DNA of 17,890 nucleotides, taken from assembly GCA_900764725.1 (NCBI GenBank), contig CAAFPB010000364.1, positions 1 to 17,890 on the forward strand. Reading direction: 5' to 3'. Positions 6,948-14,445 of the stretch are shown here, piece after piece; positions within the stretch are counted from its first letter, which is position 1, and every line of letters begins with the position of its first letter. Source of the DNA: an uncultured Catenibacterium sp. (GTDB lineage Bacteria > Bacillota_I > Bacilli_A > Erysipelotrichales > Coprobacillaceae). Below the pieces are notes generated by a model. That model worked only from the letters and a program-made list of their open reading frames with translations. It ran no database searches and was not told where the DNA came from. The position numbers and the translations under genes were made by a program.

Positions 6948-8177
6948 ATGTTAGATTTTAATTATCAATTAGGTTATTATCGTAGAAATAATTTTGGTCA
7001 GCCTTGTATATGGTATGCAAGACCGTTTGATGATGATTCTATTATCGTTTATCATGGTATTGTGGGCAAAACTATTACAAGTGAAATTATACATATTCAT
7101 CGTAAGACTGTTGACGAAATTAAATCTCGTGTTAACGCTAAAAGAAAAACTGGATATAAACTTCTAAGTGAACTTAAAGATAATGTTTCTTTGCCCGTAG
7201 AGAGAGAATTGTTGTCTTATCTTGATACTTATCTTCCTCAATATCGTACTACTGCCGATGGAACATTACTTCCTATGCTTGCAAAAGTTTATGATAATGC
7301 TAATAATAAACTTTTCAATAAAGTTCCTTGTTGGTATGGTCAATGGAAGATTAATGGACTTAGATGTTTTGTTAGTGCTGAAGTTAATCATAATGATTTC
7401 TTTAAGCCTATTGCTCTTAAATTCCAAAGTAGAGAAGGTACTTATTGGAATAGTTTAACATATCTTGAAGATTATCTTCTTAGTGTGTTAGATAAACAAC
7501 TTCTTAATAAAATGGTTGAAGAACATTACATACTTGATGGAGAATTATATCTTCCTAATCATACTGTAAATGAAATTAATCATTTTGTTAAAGATGCTAA
7601 ATGTACTGAAAATAAACTTCTTCAATATTGGTGTTATGATATTGCTATAGATGATTTTTCTCAAGCAGATAGATTGAATTATATTCAAAATATGCAAAGT
7701 AAGTATGTTAAGACGTTTGAAAGTAAGAATGAACATCTTAATAATACTGAGAGATTAGTTATTCTTCCTGTTTATACTATCACCAATGATGCTCGTGCAA
7801 CTTTAAATCGTAATGAATTTATTGATTTAGGATTTGAGGGACTTATTATGCGTAATCCTATTGCTGAATATCAATATGGTAAACGTCAACTTGGTACTAT
7901 GGTTAAATATAAACGTAGTACTGATGGTAAATTTACTATTCTTGATATTTATCCTGAAGGTATTAAACGTAAGAATATTCCTTTATTTCTTTTAAAGAAT
8001 GATATAAATGATGCTACTTTTGAAGTTCATATTGGAGGAAGTCAAGATTATCAAAGTACATTTTTGAGTGAAGATAAGAAACGTGCTACTATTGGAAAAC
8101 AAATGTATGTTGAATATGGTGAACGAAGTGGTGTAAATCAAGTGCCATTTCATGTGAAAGATACGTTTCTATTATGA
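6948..8177 (+). CDS. ATP-dependent DNA ligase
   Basis: This is a 409-residue nucleotidyltransferase-type ligase that seals nicks in phage DNA. Motif I is KINGLR with Lys134 as the expected adenylated lysine; Asn replaces the usual Asp. Motif III is FQSREG (159-164), ILDGELY lies about 195-201, IIIa is YWCYDIA (227-233), IV is FEGLIMR (296-302) and V is MVKYKR (318-323). An OB-like C-terminal domain ends in VPFHVKDTFLL. The first roughly 110 residues come before the catalytic core. They read like a WGR-type or related small domain (IVYHGIVGKTITSEI, then NAKRKTGYKLLSEL), which would be a DNA-binding addition; this part is tentative. It starts at ATG 6948, three bases after the preceding stop, and its TGA overlaps the next ATG. 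It carries the variant 13-mer TTGCCCGTAGAGA at 7191-7203. Confidence 0.9.
   Translation: MLDFNYQLGYYRRNNFGQPCIWYARPFDDDSIIVYHGIVGKTITSEIIHIHRKTVDEIKSRVNAKRKTGYKLLSELKDNVSLPVERELLSYLDTYLPQYRTTADGTLLPMLAKVYDNANNKLFNKVPCWYGQWKINGLRCFVSAEVNHNDFFKPIALKFQSREGTYWNSLTYLEDYLLSVLDKQLLNKMVEEHYILDGELYLPNHTVNEINHFVKDAKCTENKLLQYWCYDIAIDDFSQADRLNYIQNMQSKYVKTFESKNEHLNNTERLVILPVYTITNDARATLNRNEFIDLGFEGLIMRNPIAEYQYGKRQLGTMVKYKRSTDGKFTILDIYPEGIKRKNIPLFLLKNDINDATFEVHIGGSQDYQSTFLSEDKKRATIGKQMYVEYGERSGVNQVPFHVKDTFLL
7191..7203 (+). repeat. Variant GC-rich 13-mer TTGCCCGTAGAGA, copy 1
   Basis: This variant shares the CCCGTAGAG core with the main element. The full 13 bases recur exactly, on the other strand, at 15505-15517. 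Here it lies in the ligase N-terminal region and is read as Leu-Pro-Val-Glu. Confidence 0.75.
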
Positions 8178-8524
8178 CGGTTGTTAAATACGAACTTATT
8201 AGAAGAATTACTGATAAAGATATGCCTTATCTACAAAAAGGACATATTATTATTATTCCTAATATTAGAAAACAATATAAATACTATTTGGAAGTTAGAA
8301 GATATAATCCTGATATTAAAGATTATGAATATTTTCTTTTACTTGGAGAAAATAAATTTGATATTAATTGTAATACTTGTAAAATTGACAAACTGGGTAG
8401 ACTTGTCATTTATTGTAGTAATGAACTTAGAGATATTATGCTTAAAGTTATTAATACTGATACTACTTTTAACTTTGATTATTGCGAAAGTGAGAATGAA
8501 TACGACGTATGGCAAATAAGCTAA
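8174..8524 (+). CDS. Small protein of unknown function
   Basis: This is 116 residues, beginning in the ATGA overlap with the ligase stop. It has a beta-rich look with alternating hydrophobic and charged residues (KGHIIIIPNIRKQYKYYLEV) and four cysteines (NCNTCKI, YCSNE, DYCES). The cysteines are not spaced like a zinc finger. A second open frame (8181-8519) overlaps it almost completely, but lacks the stop-start coupling and has a leucine/isoleucine-only composition typical of a shadow frame. This is the last gene of the primase-ligase operon: a long hairpin begins right after the stop. Function unknown. Confidence 0.65.
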   Translation: MTVVKYELIRRITDKDMPYLQKGHIIIIPNIRKQYKYYLEVRRYNPDIKDYEYFLLLGENKFDINCNTCKIDKLGRLVIYCSNELRDIMLKVINTDTTFNFDYCESENEYDVWQIS

Positions 8525-8527
8525 TTT

Positions 8528-8609
8528 AGCTGTTTTTAGCTACATACTTTCATAGTATAGTTGACTTGATTAACTATATCAGTATGAAAATATGTAGCTA
8601 TTTTTAGCT
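8528..8609. terminator. Long imperfect hairpin ending the primase-ligase operon
   Basis: Positions 8537-8554 pair with 8583-8600 (17 of 18 positions; C8547/A8590 mismatch). The pairing continues as a 7-pair inner stem (8556-8562 with 8572-8578) around a nine-base loop, and as an outer AGCT/AGCT stem (8528-8531 with 8606-8609). AT-rich DNA with a short T run follows. It lies four bases after a stop codon and upstream of the dNMP kinase promoter, so it may act as terminator, mRNA 3' end or protein-binding cruciform. It contains AGCTATTTTTAGCT and AGTATAGTT, both shared with 15940-16003. Confidence 0.6.
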
Positions 8610-8640
8610 TCAATAATATTTAATATTTTTCTGTAAAAAG

Positions 8641-8671
8641 TTAGTTATTTCAAATAAATTTTGTATCTTTA
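8641..8671 (+). promoter_or_regulatory. Likely promoter of the dNMP kinase-dUTPase block
   Basis: TTAG (8641-8644), 19 bases, then TATCTTTA (8664-8671) matches the Bacteroidales TTTG-N19-TAnnTTTG consensus except for one base in each box. The second box ends only three bases before the ATG at 8675. Transcripts would therefore start at or near the start codon, giving a leaderless or almost leaderless mRNA. Confidence 0.45.
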
Positions 8672-8674
8672 GAT

Positions 8675-9430
8675 ATGAAAAGTTATATTATTGGTATTGC
8701 TGGAACTAAAGGTTCTGGTAAAGATACAGTTGCAAATATGATTAATTATATATTTGCTAAAGGAGTTACTAATGCTACTTATGCTAATTATGTACTTATG
8801 GCTAAAAAGACACAATATACTAAAAGTGATAGAATTATTCACTTTGCTGATATTCCTAAACAAATTATATCTTTAATGTTTGGTATTCCTGTTAGTAAAC
8901 TTAATGATAGAAAATATAAAGACGAAATGTTCTATAATCTTAATAGTGGAACATTTTTAGAACCAATGACTGTTGCTTTAGATGTTATTAAAGATAGTAA
9001 ATATGCTATTATTGATATTGATTATCTTAAATCTTATAGTCTTGCAAAAGCTATTAAATATAATATTGGAAAGATTCCTATTATTAAGATTCGTACTTTA
9101 TTACAATATATAGGCACTGAAATTGGTCGTAAACAATTATCTGATGATATTTGGGTTAAAAGATGTATAGCAAATGCTGTAGATGTTGCAGAAGCAAGAA
9201 GATTATGTATTATTGCTGATGTTAGATTTGCAAATGAAGCTAATGCAATCTCAAATATAAGTAATGATTCCCTCTACGGGGGAGTTATTGTATTAAAACG
9301 CAATATTAACGATAGTTGTGAACATGAGTCTGAAAATATAGATTTTACTGGTGATTTTGAGATAGTTAACTCTGGAACTTTAATGAACTTGTTTTATGCA
9401 GTTCTTGATATATGTCAAAAAATAATTTAA
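8675..9430 (+). CDS. Deoxynucleoside monophosphate kinase
   Basis: This is a 251-residue P-loop kinase of the phage dNMP kinase type (compare T4 gene 1). It phosphorylates dNMPs to dNDPs for phage DNA synthesis. GTKGSGKDT (10-18) is the Walker A loop. IRTLLQYIGTEIGR (139-152) followed by DDIWVKRC, then CIIADVRFANEANAI (178-192), are the conserved 'R.llQ.lGtE..R....d.W' and 'iv.DvRf.nEa..i' blocks of the family. IVLKRN follows. The start is fixed because the P-loop must be close to the N-terminus. It opens a new transcription unit and is followed nine bases later by thyX, consistent with a shared dTTP-supply role. A reverse copy of the GC-rich 13-mer (9271-9283) is read as SLYGGV in a loop between conserved strands. 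Confidence 0.87.
   Translation: MKSYIIGIAGTKGSGKDTVANMINYIFAKGVTNATYANYVLMAKKTQYTKSDRIIHFADIPKQIISLMFGIPVSKLNDRKYKDEMFYNLNSGTFLEPMTVALDVIKDSKYAIIDIDYLKSYSLAKAIKYNIGKIPIIKIRTLLQYIGTEIGRKQLSDDIWVKRCIANAVDVAEARRLCIIADVRFANEANAISNISNDSLYGGVIVLKRNINDSCEHESENIDFTGDFEIVNSGTLMNLFYAVLDICQKII
9271..9283 (-). repeat. GC-rich 13-mer, copy 3
   Basis: This is an exact reverse-strand copy of TCCCCCGTAGAGG inside the dNMP kinase gene. It is read in the same frame as copy 2 (Leu-Tyr-Gly-Gly), although the two proteins are unrelated. Confidence 0.8.
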
Positions 9431-9439
9431 TTTAAAGTT

Positions 9440-10414
9440 ATGTATGTATTTCAACCTTCTGTTACAAGATGGATTCAAGGTAATGGACTAGAACCTCTTT
9501 GGGAGCATATTGCAAGATGTGCTCGAGTTTGTTATCAAACTAAAGAAAAAGAAAATGAAAGTGGTTCAGATTTTGTAGATAGAGTTATTTTTAGAAATCT
9601 TTCTTATGATGAGATTGCTAAAGATAAAGATTTACAAAATAAACTTCATCTTAGTGTTCTTGAACATGGTACTGTTTATTTGAAGTTTAATTCAAGTGTT
9701 CCTGATTTTACAGAACTTTTTGAGTTTTATATTGCTAATGAATATAGTAAAATTCTTAATGTAGAACATGATTATTATGTCACTACTAATATGAGGGTTA
9801 TTATTGAGAATGATAGAATGTCTGATATGCAATATGCTTGTGATTATACTATTTATCATGAACCTCGTATTACTTATAGTATTGTTACTAATATTGGTGC
9901 TATTAGAGATATAAATAGACATCGTGTACATTCTATTAGTGAAGAAAGTACAAGATATTGTAGATATACAAGTCCTAAATTTGGTGAAGGTCTTACTTTT
10001 GTTAATCTTCCTTGGATAGATTATGAAAATATTAATATGCATGTTCCTAATGAAGTTTATGTTCATGAAGATGGAGAAATTTCTGAACATATTACTAAAT
10101 GGTGGGATGATTTAGATTGGTATTTTTATTGTCTTGAAGTTATTGAAATTACTTATAAGAAACTTATTTCTTTAGGTTGGACTGCTCAACAGGCAAGTAA
10201 TGTTCTTCCGTTTGCTACTAAGACACAAAGTGTTCATACTGCTTTTTTAAGTGATTGGGAGCATTTTATAAAATTAAGATGTGATGAAATTAGTGGTAAA
10301 GTTAGACCTGAAGTTAAAGTTATTGCTGATAATATTAAATCTAATATAAATTTTATAAAAGAACATAATGATTATGAAAAGAAAAAATTTAAAGAAATGG
10401 GTAAAGAAGGTTAA
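9440..10414 (+). CDS. thyX: Flavin-dependent thymidylate synthase ThyX
   Basis: This is 324 residues. It makes dTMP from dUMP using FAD, NADPH and methylenetetrahydrofolate. The ThyX signature RHR-x7-S is present as RHRVHSISEES (160-170), followed by TRYCRY. LEHGTVYLKF (74-83) corresponds to the 'lsHes...' segment. FATKTQSVHTAFLSDWEHFI, then KLRCDEISGKVRPEV, matches the substrate-binding C-terminal block. The protein is somewhat longer than the usual bacterial ThyX (about 220-250), with extra sequence near 185-225. ATG 9440 follows AATTTAAAGTT, an A-rich leader without Shine-Dalgarno. The dNMP kinase is nine bases upstream, and the first PLTL-family gene overlaps its end. It works with the dUTPase further downstream. 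Confidence 0.93.
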   Translation: MYVFQPSVTRWIQGNGLEPLWEHIARCARVCYQTKEKENESGSDFVDRVIFRNLSYDEIAKDKDLQNKLHLSVLEHGTVYLKFNSSVPDFTELFEFYIANEYSKILNVEHDYYVTTNMRVIIENDRMSDMQYACDYTIYHEPRITYSIVTNIGAIRDINRHRVHSISEESTRYCRYTSPKFGEGLTFVNLPWIDYENINMHVPNEVYVHEDGEISEHITKWWDDLDWYFYCLEVIEITYKKLISLGWTAQQASNVLPFATKTQSVHTAFLSDWEHFIKLRCDEISGKVRPEVKVIADNIKSNINFIKEHNDYEKKKFKEMGKEG

Positions 10415-11165
10415 ACTTCAAGAAGAAAGAAATATTCTTGATAATTATCTTATTAATCCTATTGTATTGCAAAAAGTAATTTCTGAAAGTAATCTTTGTA
10501 AACATGCTATTAGAGAATTTAGTATTGCTAATTTTGATAAAGATAGCTATGCTTCAATGTTTGCTAAAGATGTGATGGAACTACTTGCTGTATTGTCATA
10601 TCAAGGTCATACTAATCATAGTATTTCTTATGCTCTTAAATTATTTAATTCTCTTGCTAAATATGAAGTTCTTACTCCACTTACTTTAAGTGATGATGAA
10701 TTTGAAAAAGATAGTAAAGACCCTACCTGTAATAGTAGACAGAATCTTCGCAAATCTTCTATATTCAAAAAAGCTGATGGTACTATTATAGATATTGATG
10801 CTTTTACTAAAATGCCTACAGGAACATATCGTTTTGATACTAAACAATGGGAAGAAAATAATAGTAAGATATGTTGGATAGGAGGAGGACTATATGAACA
10901 TAAAGATAATATTCTTACTGGTCGTTACTTTAATAGATGTGCTGTAAAAGTTGACGAAAATGGAACATATACTCCTAAAGAGAAAGTTACTATTCCTTGT
11001 ATTGAAGTAGAAGTAGATAAAGGAGATTGGATGATGTGTGTTTCTAAAGATGAGAATAGACTTAAAATTCTTGATAAGCAATATAATATTCTTTGGGAAA
11101 CAGAAGAAAAACTTAAAGGTATTAATGTTACTGATTGTGAAACTCTTTTAAGATTAAATGTATGA
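10368..11165 (+). CDS. PLTLxDDEF-family paralogue 1, unknown function
   Basis: This is 265 residues from ATG 10368, or 263 from ATG 10374. Either start overlaps the thyX end by over 40 bases. The basic N-terminus (KRKNLKKWVKKVK) is absent from the other two copies, and an internal start is possible. Residues 103-112 read TPLTLSDDEF. Next come a SRQNLRKSSIFKK segment and DIDAF, and in the second half TGRYFNRCAV, a strand VTIPCIEVEV, and LDKQYNILW. The same order occurs in the genes at 11162 and 12695, so these are full-length paralogues rather than a shared motif. I recall similar 'PLTLkDDEF...NkRcs' proteins in other phages but know no function. Its TGA overlaps the next ATG. Confidence 0.7.
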   Translation: MIMKRKNLKKWVKKVKLQEERNILDNYLINPIVLQKVISESNLCKHAIREFSIANFDKDSYASMFAKDVMELLAVLSYQGHTNHSISYALKLFNSLAKYEVLTPLTLSDDEFEKDSKDPTCNSRQNLRKSSIFKKADGTIIDIDAFTKMPTGTYRFDTKQWEENNSKICWIGGGLYEHKDNILTGRYFNRCAVKVDENGTYTPKEKVTIPCIEVEVDKGDWMMCVSKDENRLKILDKQYNILWETEEKLKGINVTDCETLLRLNV

Positions 11166-11914
11166 AAAATATAGAAGATAAAGCTTTTCAAGCTTTTATT
11201 GATAATGATGCTCTTTGTCAACACACTATTAATGAATTAAATGCTGCTGGATATTTTAGAACTAATGATAGTTACTATAGAAATATGGCTAATAGAATAA
11301 TTAAATCTGTAGCTATGTATTCTTTACAATCTCGTACTTGTGTTGACGAACGAGAAATTGAATTAATTAAAATGCTTTCTCTTGGAGAATATATTACTCC
11401 TCTTACTCTTAAGAATGATGAATTTAGTTCTATTATTAAAGATGGTTCTTTTGTTAATAAAAGATGTAATCATATTAAATTAGATAAAAATAGTAGAATT
11501 TTTAATGAAAAAGCATTTGATGTTGTTTATCGCCATATTTATTATTATAAATCTGGCATTTGGAATGATGGTAAAAAGTTTGTTATTGGTCATGCTACTA
11601 AATTGATAGAAATTGATGCTAATAATATTTGTACAGGCAGAATATTAAATAGATGTTATCTTAAAGATAATGAAATAAAACATCATAGTTATTTTCCTAA
11701 ACGTCCTATTAATATTTCTGTCATTGCTACAAAGTATTCTGATGATATAGTTTATTATGTTAAACTTGGTGAAACAGGTCTTGATGTAATAGATAATATT
11801 TATGATATACTCTGGACAAATAGTGCTACTATTAAAGATAAAATGCTTACTAAATTAGATTATTCTACAATAACTCGTGCGTTTAAAACAATACAAAATA
11901 AAATTAATAAATAA
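11162..11914 (+). CDS. PLTLxDDEF-family paralogue 2, unknown function
   Basis: This is 250 residues, starting in ATGA overlap with paralogue 1. The N-terminal helical part (LCQHTINELNAAGYF) aligns with LCKHAIREFSIANF of paralogue 1. TPLTLKNDEF lies at 79-88, followed by GSFVNKRCNHIKLDK, shared in pattern with paralogue 3 (GHFVNKRYSYIRRSK). The C-terminal half has TGRILNRCYL, INISVIAT and IDNIYDILW at positions equivalent to those in paralogue 1. No catalytic or membrane motif is evident. The body looks like two modules: a helical one before PLTL and a beta-rich one after it. It is followed nine bases later by the Gp157-like gene. Confidence 0.7.
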   Translation: MKNIEDKAFQAFIDNDALCQHTINELNAAGYFRTNDSYYRNMANRIIKSVAMYSLQSRTCVDEREIELIKMLSLGEYITPLTLKNDEFSSIIKDGSFVNKRCNHIKLDKNSRIFNEKAFDVVYRHIYYYKSGIWNDGKKFVIGHATKLIEIDANNICTGRILNRCYLKDNEIKHHSYFPKRPINISVIATKYSDDIVYYVKLGETGLDVIDNIYDILWTNSATIKDKMLTKLDYSTITRAFKTIQNKINK

Positions 11915-11923
11915 ATAAAAGTT

Positions 11924-12688
11924 ATGGCAAGTCTATATAATATTTCCAGTGAAATTCTTCGTATTTTTGAAAACGTTGAAAACAATGAAGGTGAAATCAC
12001 TGATGAAGAATATAATTCCCTTGTTATTAAACAAGAAGAATTAAAAACAAAACTCGATTGCTATGTAAAAGCTGTTAAAGAGTTTAATGCGAGTGCTGCT
12101 TTCTGTAAAACTGAAAAGAAGTCTATTGATGATAGAAAGAAAGTCTATGAAAATAGAGTTCTTCGTCTAAAGAAAGCTATGCTCGATGCCGTTAATAATT
12201 TTGGTGAACTTGGCAAGAATAATAAGTTTATTGAACTTGAATCTTGTCGTCTTTATACAAAAGCAAGTACTGCTGTTAATGTGGATGAAGATAGAGTTAA
12301 TCTATTTATGACTTATTTTGAAAAGTTCCTTCGTGAAGTTGTAAATGGAGATGTACTTTATACTGGCGAAGATGTTGACCTACAAGGCATACTTGATGTT
12401 ATTAACGCTAATATTAAAGCAGAACAAGAATATGGTTTTGTTCCATTTACTTTAAATGATTTAACTACATTTAAGATTGGAATTAAATCTACTGCTACAA
12501 TTTATGAACTATTTAGAAGTCATAAAGATGCTATATTGGAATATGCACATAATCCTTTTACTGCTGAAATAAGTAATGAAACAGCAAAAGAAGATTGGAA
12601 AACAATCATTACTGTTGCTGATGAACAAGGTACTGCTAAACCAACTATGGCTGAGTTAGTTAAAAATGAAAGTTTGATTATTAAATAA
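11924..12688 (+). CDS. Gp157-like coiled-coil protein
   Basis: This is 254 residues. The first 100 or so match the pattern of the Siphovirus Gp157 family: SLYNISSEILRIFENVE, then EGEITDEEYNSL, followed by long charged helices with KKVYENRVLRLKKAMLDAV and a strand NKFIELESCRL. Gp157-family members are mostly helical early phage proteins, often next to recombination and SSB genes; their biochemical role is not settled. The later part (about 130-254) is extra relative to the core family and includes YGFVPFTLNDLTTFKIG and an acidic helical end. Coiled coil is likely over 30-95. ATG 11924 follows AATAAAAGTT. It sits between PLTL-family paralogues 2 and 3, hinting at a shared process. Confidence 0.7.
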   Translation: MASLYNISSEILRIFENVENNEGEITDEEYNSLVIKQEELKTKLDCYVKAVKEFNASAAFCKTEKKSIDDRKKVYENRVLRLKKAMLDAVNNFGELGKNNKFIELESCRLYTKASTAVNVDEDRVNLFMTYFEKFLREVVNGDVLYTGEDVDLQGILDVINANIKAEQEYGFVPFTLNDLTTFKIGIKSTATIYELFRSHKDAILEYAHNPFTAEISNETAKEDWKTIITVADEQGTAKPTMAELVKNESLIIK

Positions 12689-12694
12689 ATCATA

Positions 12695-13417
12695 ATGGAA
12701 AATCCTTTTATTATTGATGTTAATGATAATGGTCTTTCTATAAAGTTTAAGACAGAAGCTAATATTAAATTAGCTTCTGTTAAAAACAAAGAAAAAAGAG
12801 AGACTTTAAAGATGAAATATCAAGAAGTTCTTCATGTCATTAAAGCTATAGAATATAATGAACCTCAAAGTTTTGAAGACGTTGATTTTATTCTTGAAGT
12901 AATAAGTGTTTTAACTCATCATGGAATACTTAGTCCTTTAACTTTATTTGATGATGAGTTTGAATCTATTGACTTTGAAGGACATTTTGTCAACAAACGG
13001 TATTCTTATATTCGTCGTTCTAAAACTACTGGATTAACATATAATACTAATGCATTTAATTGTTTTATTCGTGCTGCGTATGATGAACAAGAAAATGAGC
13101 AAATGGAATGTATAAAAACTACTATTGGTAGTAGACGTTTATATATTTCTAAAGGTGGAATTATTACTGGAGCTTATATAGAGGATTGCGTTATACCTTC
13201 TTCTGTTGTTGCAAACCATGAATATTCTGTACAAGAACCTATTGTGATACCTGTATGTAAAATTATCGATAATAGAGAAGTTATATATGTGGTCGACCAT
13301 CGTTGTCCTCAACTTAAAACGCTTGCTGAAAAATATGTTAATCCTATACAGATTGATACTGAAATTAAAAATAAACATTATAATCTTCGTAAATATAAAA
13401 AACTTAATAAAGTATGA
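12695..13417 (+). CDS. PLTLxDDEF-family paralogue 3, unknown function
   Basis: This is 240 residues, starting six bases after the Gp157-like stop. SPLTLFDDEF (80-89) is followed by GHFVNKRYSYIRRSK and a YNTNAF segment equivalent to DIDAF in paralogue 1. The later TGAYIEDCVI and IVIPVCKI segments match the second half of the paralogues. The N-terminal 60 residues differ from the other two and contain a lysine-rich stretch (KLASVKNKEKRETLKMKY). The end is very basic (HYNLRKYKKLNKV). A perfect 12-pair hairpin (12752-12780) lies within the coding region shortly after the start. Its TGA overlaps the next ATG. Function unknown. Confidence 0.7.
   Translation: MENPFIIDVNDNGLSIKFKTEANIKLASVKNKEKRETLKMKYQEVLHVIKAIEYNEPQSFEDVDFILEVISVLTHHGILSPLTLFDDEFESIDFEGHFVNKRYSYIRRSKTTGLTYNTNAFNCFIRAAYDEQENEQMECIKTTIGSRRLYISKGGIITGAYIEDCVIPSSVVANHEYSVQEPIVIPVCKIIDNREVIYVVDHRCPQLKTLAEKYVNPIQIDTEIKNKHYNLRKYKKLNKV
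12752..12780 (+). repeat. Perfect inverted repeat inside paralogue 3
   Basis: ACAGAAGCTAAT (12752-12763) and ATTAGCTTCTGT (12769-12780) pair perfectly over 12 bases around the five-base loop ATTAA. It lies in codons 20-29 of paralogue 3. It could slow transcription or translation, or mark an RNA-processing site. No T tract follows (TAAAAAC), so a simple terminator is unlikely. Confidence 0.6.
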
Positions 13418-14445
13418 GCTACGCTGTAAAAGGTGCTCCTTTTAGATATAGAGGAGCTGTTAATGTTGAAAATTGTAAGACTGCTGCTGACGTAATGTTA
13501 GCAGCAGGTCTTGATTGGAATGTTGCTAAGTGTGAACTTGTGGCTAAAATGCCAGCAATAAGTGATAACCCACAAATTGGTGCATTTGTTAGAGGAGATT
13601 CTATGTATCGTGAATGTCCTAATGCTTTTGCAACATATCGTACAGACCATAATATTCCTTTAGGAATTGTTAAAGAAAGATATACTCCTGTACAGAATAT
13701 GGAAGCATTTAATTTCTTTAATGATGCTATTGGTAAAGATAAAGCTATTTGGCAAACTGCTGGATTTTTTGGTAATGGAGAACGTATATTTGTTAGTGCT
13801 AAGCTTCCTAAGAATATTCTTGTTAAAGGAGACCCAGTAGAAAATTATCTTGTTTTTACTACTTCTCATGATGGTAGTAGTGGAGTTAAAATATTATTTA
13901 CTCCTATTAGAGTTATTTGTCAAAATACTCTTAATGCTGCTATACGAAATGCTACTAATTATGTCAGCTTTAGACATACTAAGTCTGTTCATGGTAATCT
14001 TGATATTGCTGCAGAAATTCTTGGCATTTGTGATAATCAAATTAAATTCTTAAATGAACAATATAATATTTTAAGAAATACTGAAATATCTGAAAAAGAT
14101 GCTCAACAAGTATTTGGAAATATTATTCTTACTGAAGGAGAGCTTGATAATCTAAAGCAAACTGGTCATACTGTTCAACAAATTATTCATAGAGATTGGG
14201 GCGCTATACAAGATAGTGGTATCTCAATGAAGAAAGTTAATGTACTTTCTGAAATGAACAATTATTATTATAATGGTGTTGGTCAACGTGAAATTCTTGA
14301 TACTAAATGGGGCGTATATAATGCTGTTACTGGATATTATTCTAATATTGACAATAGTGAAGGAACTAAACGTATGGATTCTTTACTATATGGAGATAAA
14401 TCTCGTAAAATAGAATTAACAGGTAAACTTTTATTAGTTGCATAA
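13414..14445 (+). CDS. DUF932-family phage/plasmid-like protein
   Basis: This is 343 residues, starting in ATGA overlap with the previous gene. It matches the DUF932 pattern: an N-terminal hydrophobic-aromatic section with FATYRTDHNIPLGIVKERYT, PVQNMEAFNFFNDAIG, then FGNGERIFVSAKLPKNI. Next are YLVFTTSHDGSSGVKILFTP, IRVICQNTLNAAI and FRHTKSVHGNL, and a C-terminal helical part. The family is common in phages and plasmids of many bacteria, but its biochemical function is not established. The neighbouring genes place it in the replication and nucleotide block. Length is typical of the family. The dUTPase ATG follows its TAA immediately, so the two are likely co-translated. Confidence 0.85.
   Translation: MSYAVKGAPFRYRGAVNVENCKTAADVMLAAGLDWNVAKCELVAKMPAISDNPQIGAFVRGDSMYRECPNAFATYRTDHNIPLGIVKERYTPVQNMEAFNFFNDAIGKDKAIWQTAGFFGNGERIFVSAKLPKNILVKGDPVENYLVFTTSHDGSSGVKILFTPIRVICQNTLNAAIRNATNYVSFRHTKSVHGNLDIAAEILGICDNQIKFLNEQYNILRNTEISEKDAQQVFGNIILTEGELDNLKQTGHTVQQIIHRDWGAIQDSGISMKKVNVLSEMNNYYYNGVGQREILDTKWGVYNAVTGYYSNIDNSEGTKRMDSLLYGDKSRKIELTGKLLLVA

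Noticed and set aside
8181..8519. 112-residue alternative frame
   Set aside because: It overlaps the 8174-8524 gene almost completely; that gene has ATGA coupling and more balanced composition, whereas this frame is mostly Ile and Leu.
8525..8674. tRNA or riboswitch in the 150-base gap
   Set aside because: No cloverleaf or acceptor CCA pattern and no known riboswitch core; the structure is one long hairpin.
12425..12490. YGFVPFTLNDLTTF in the Gp157-like protein as a fourth PLTL-family copy
   Set aside because: Only a short resemblance; the NKR segment, TGxxxxxC block and overall order of the family are missing.
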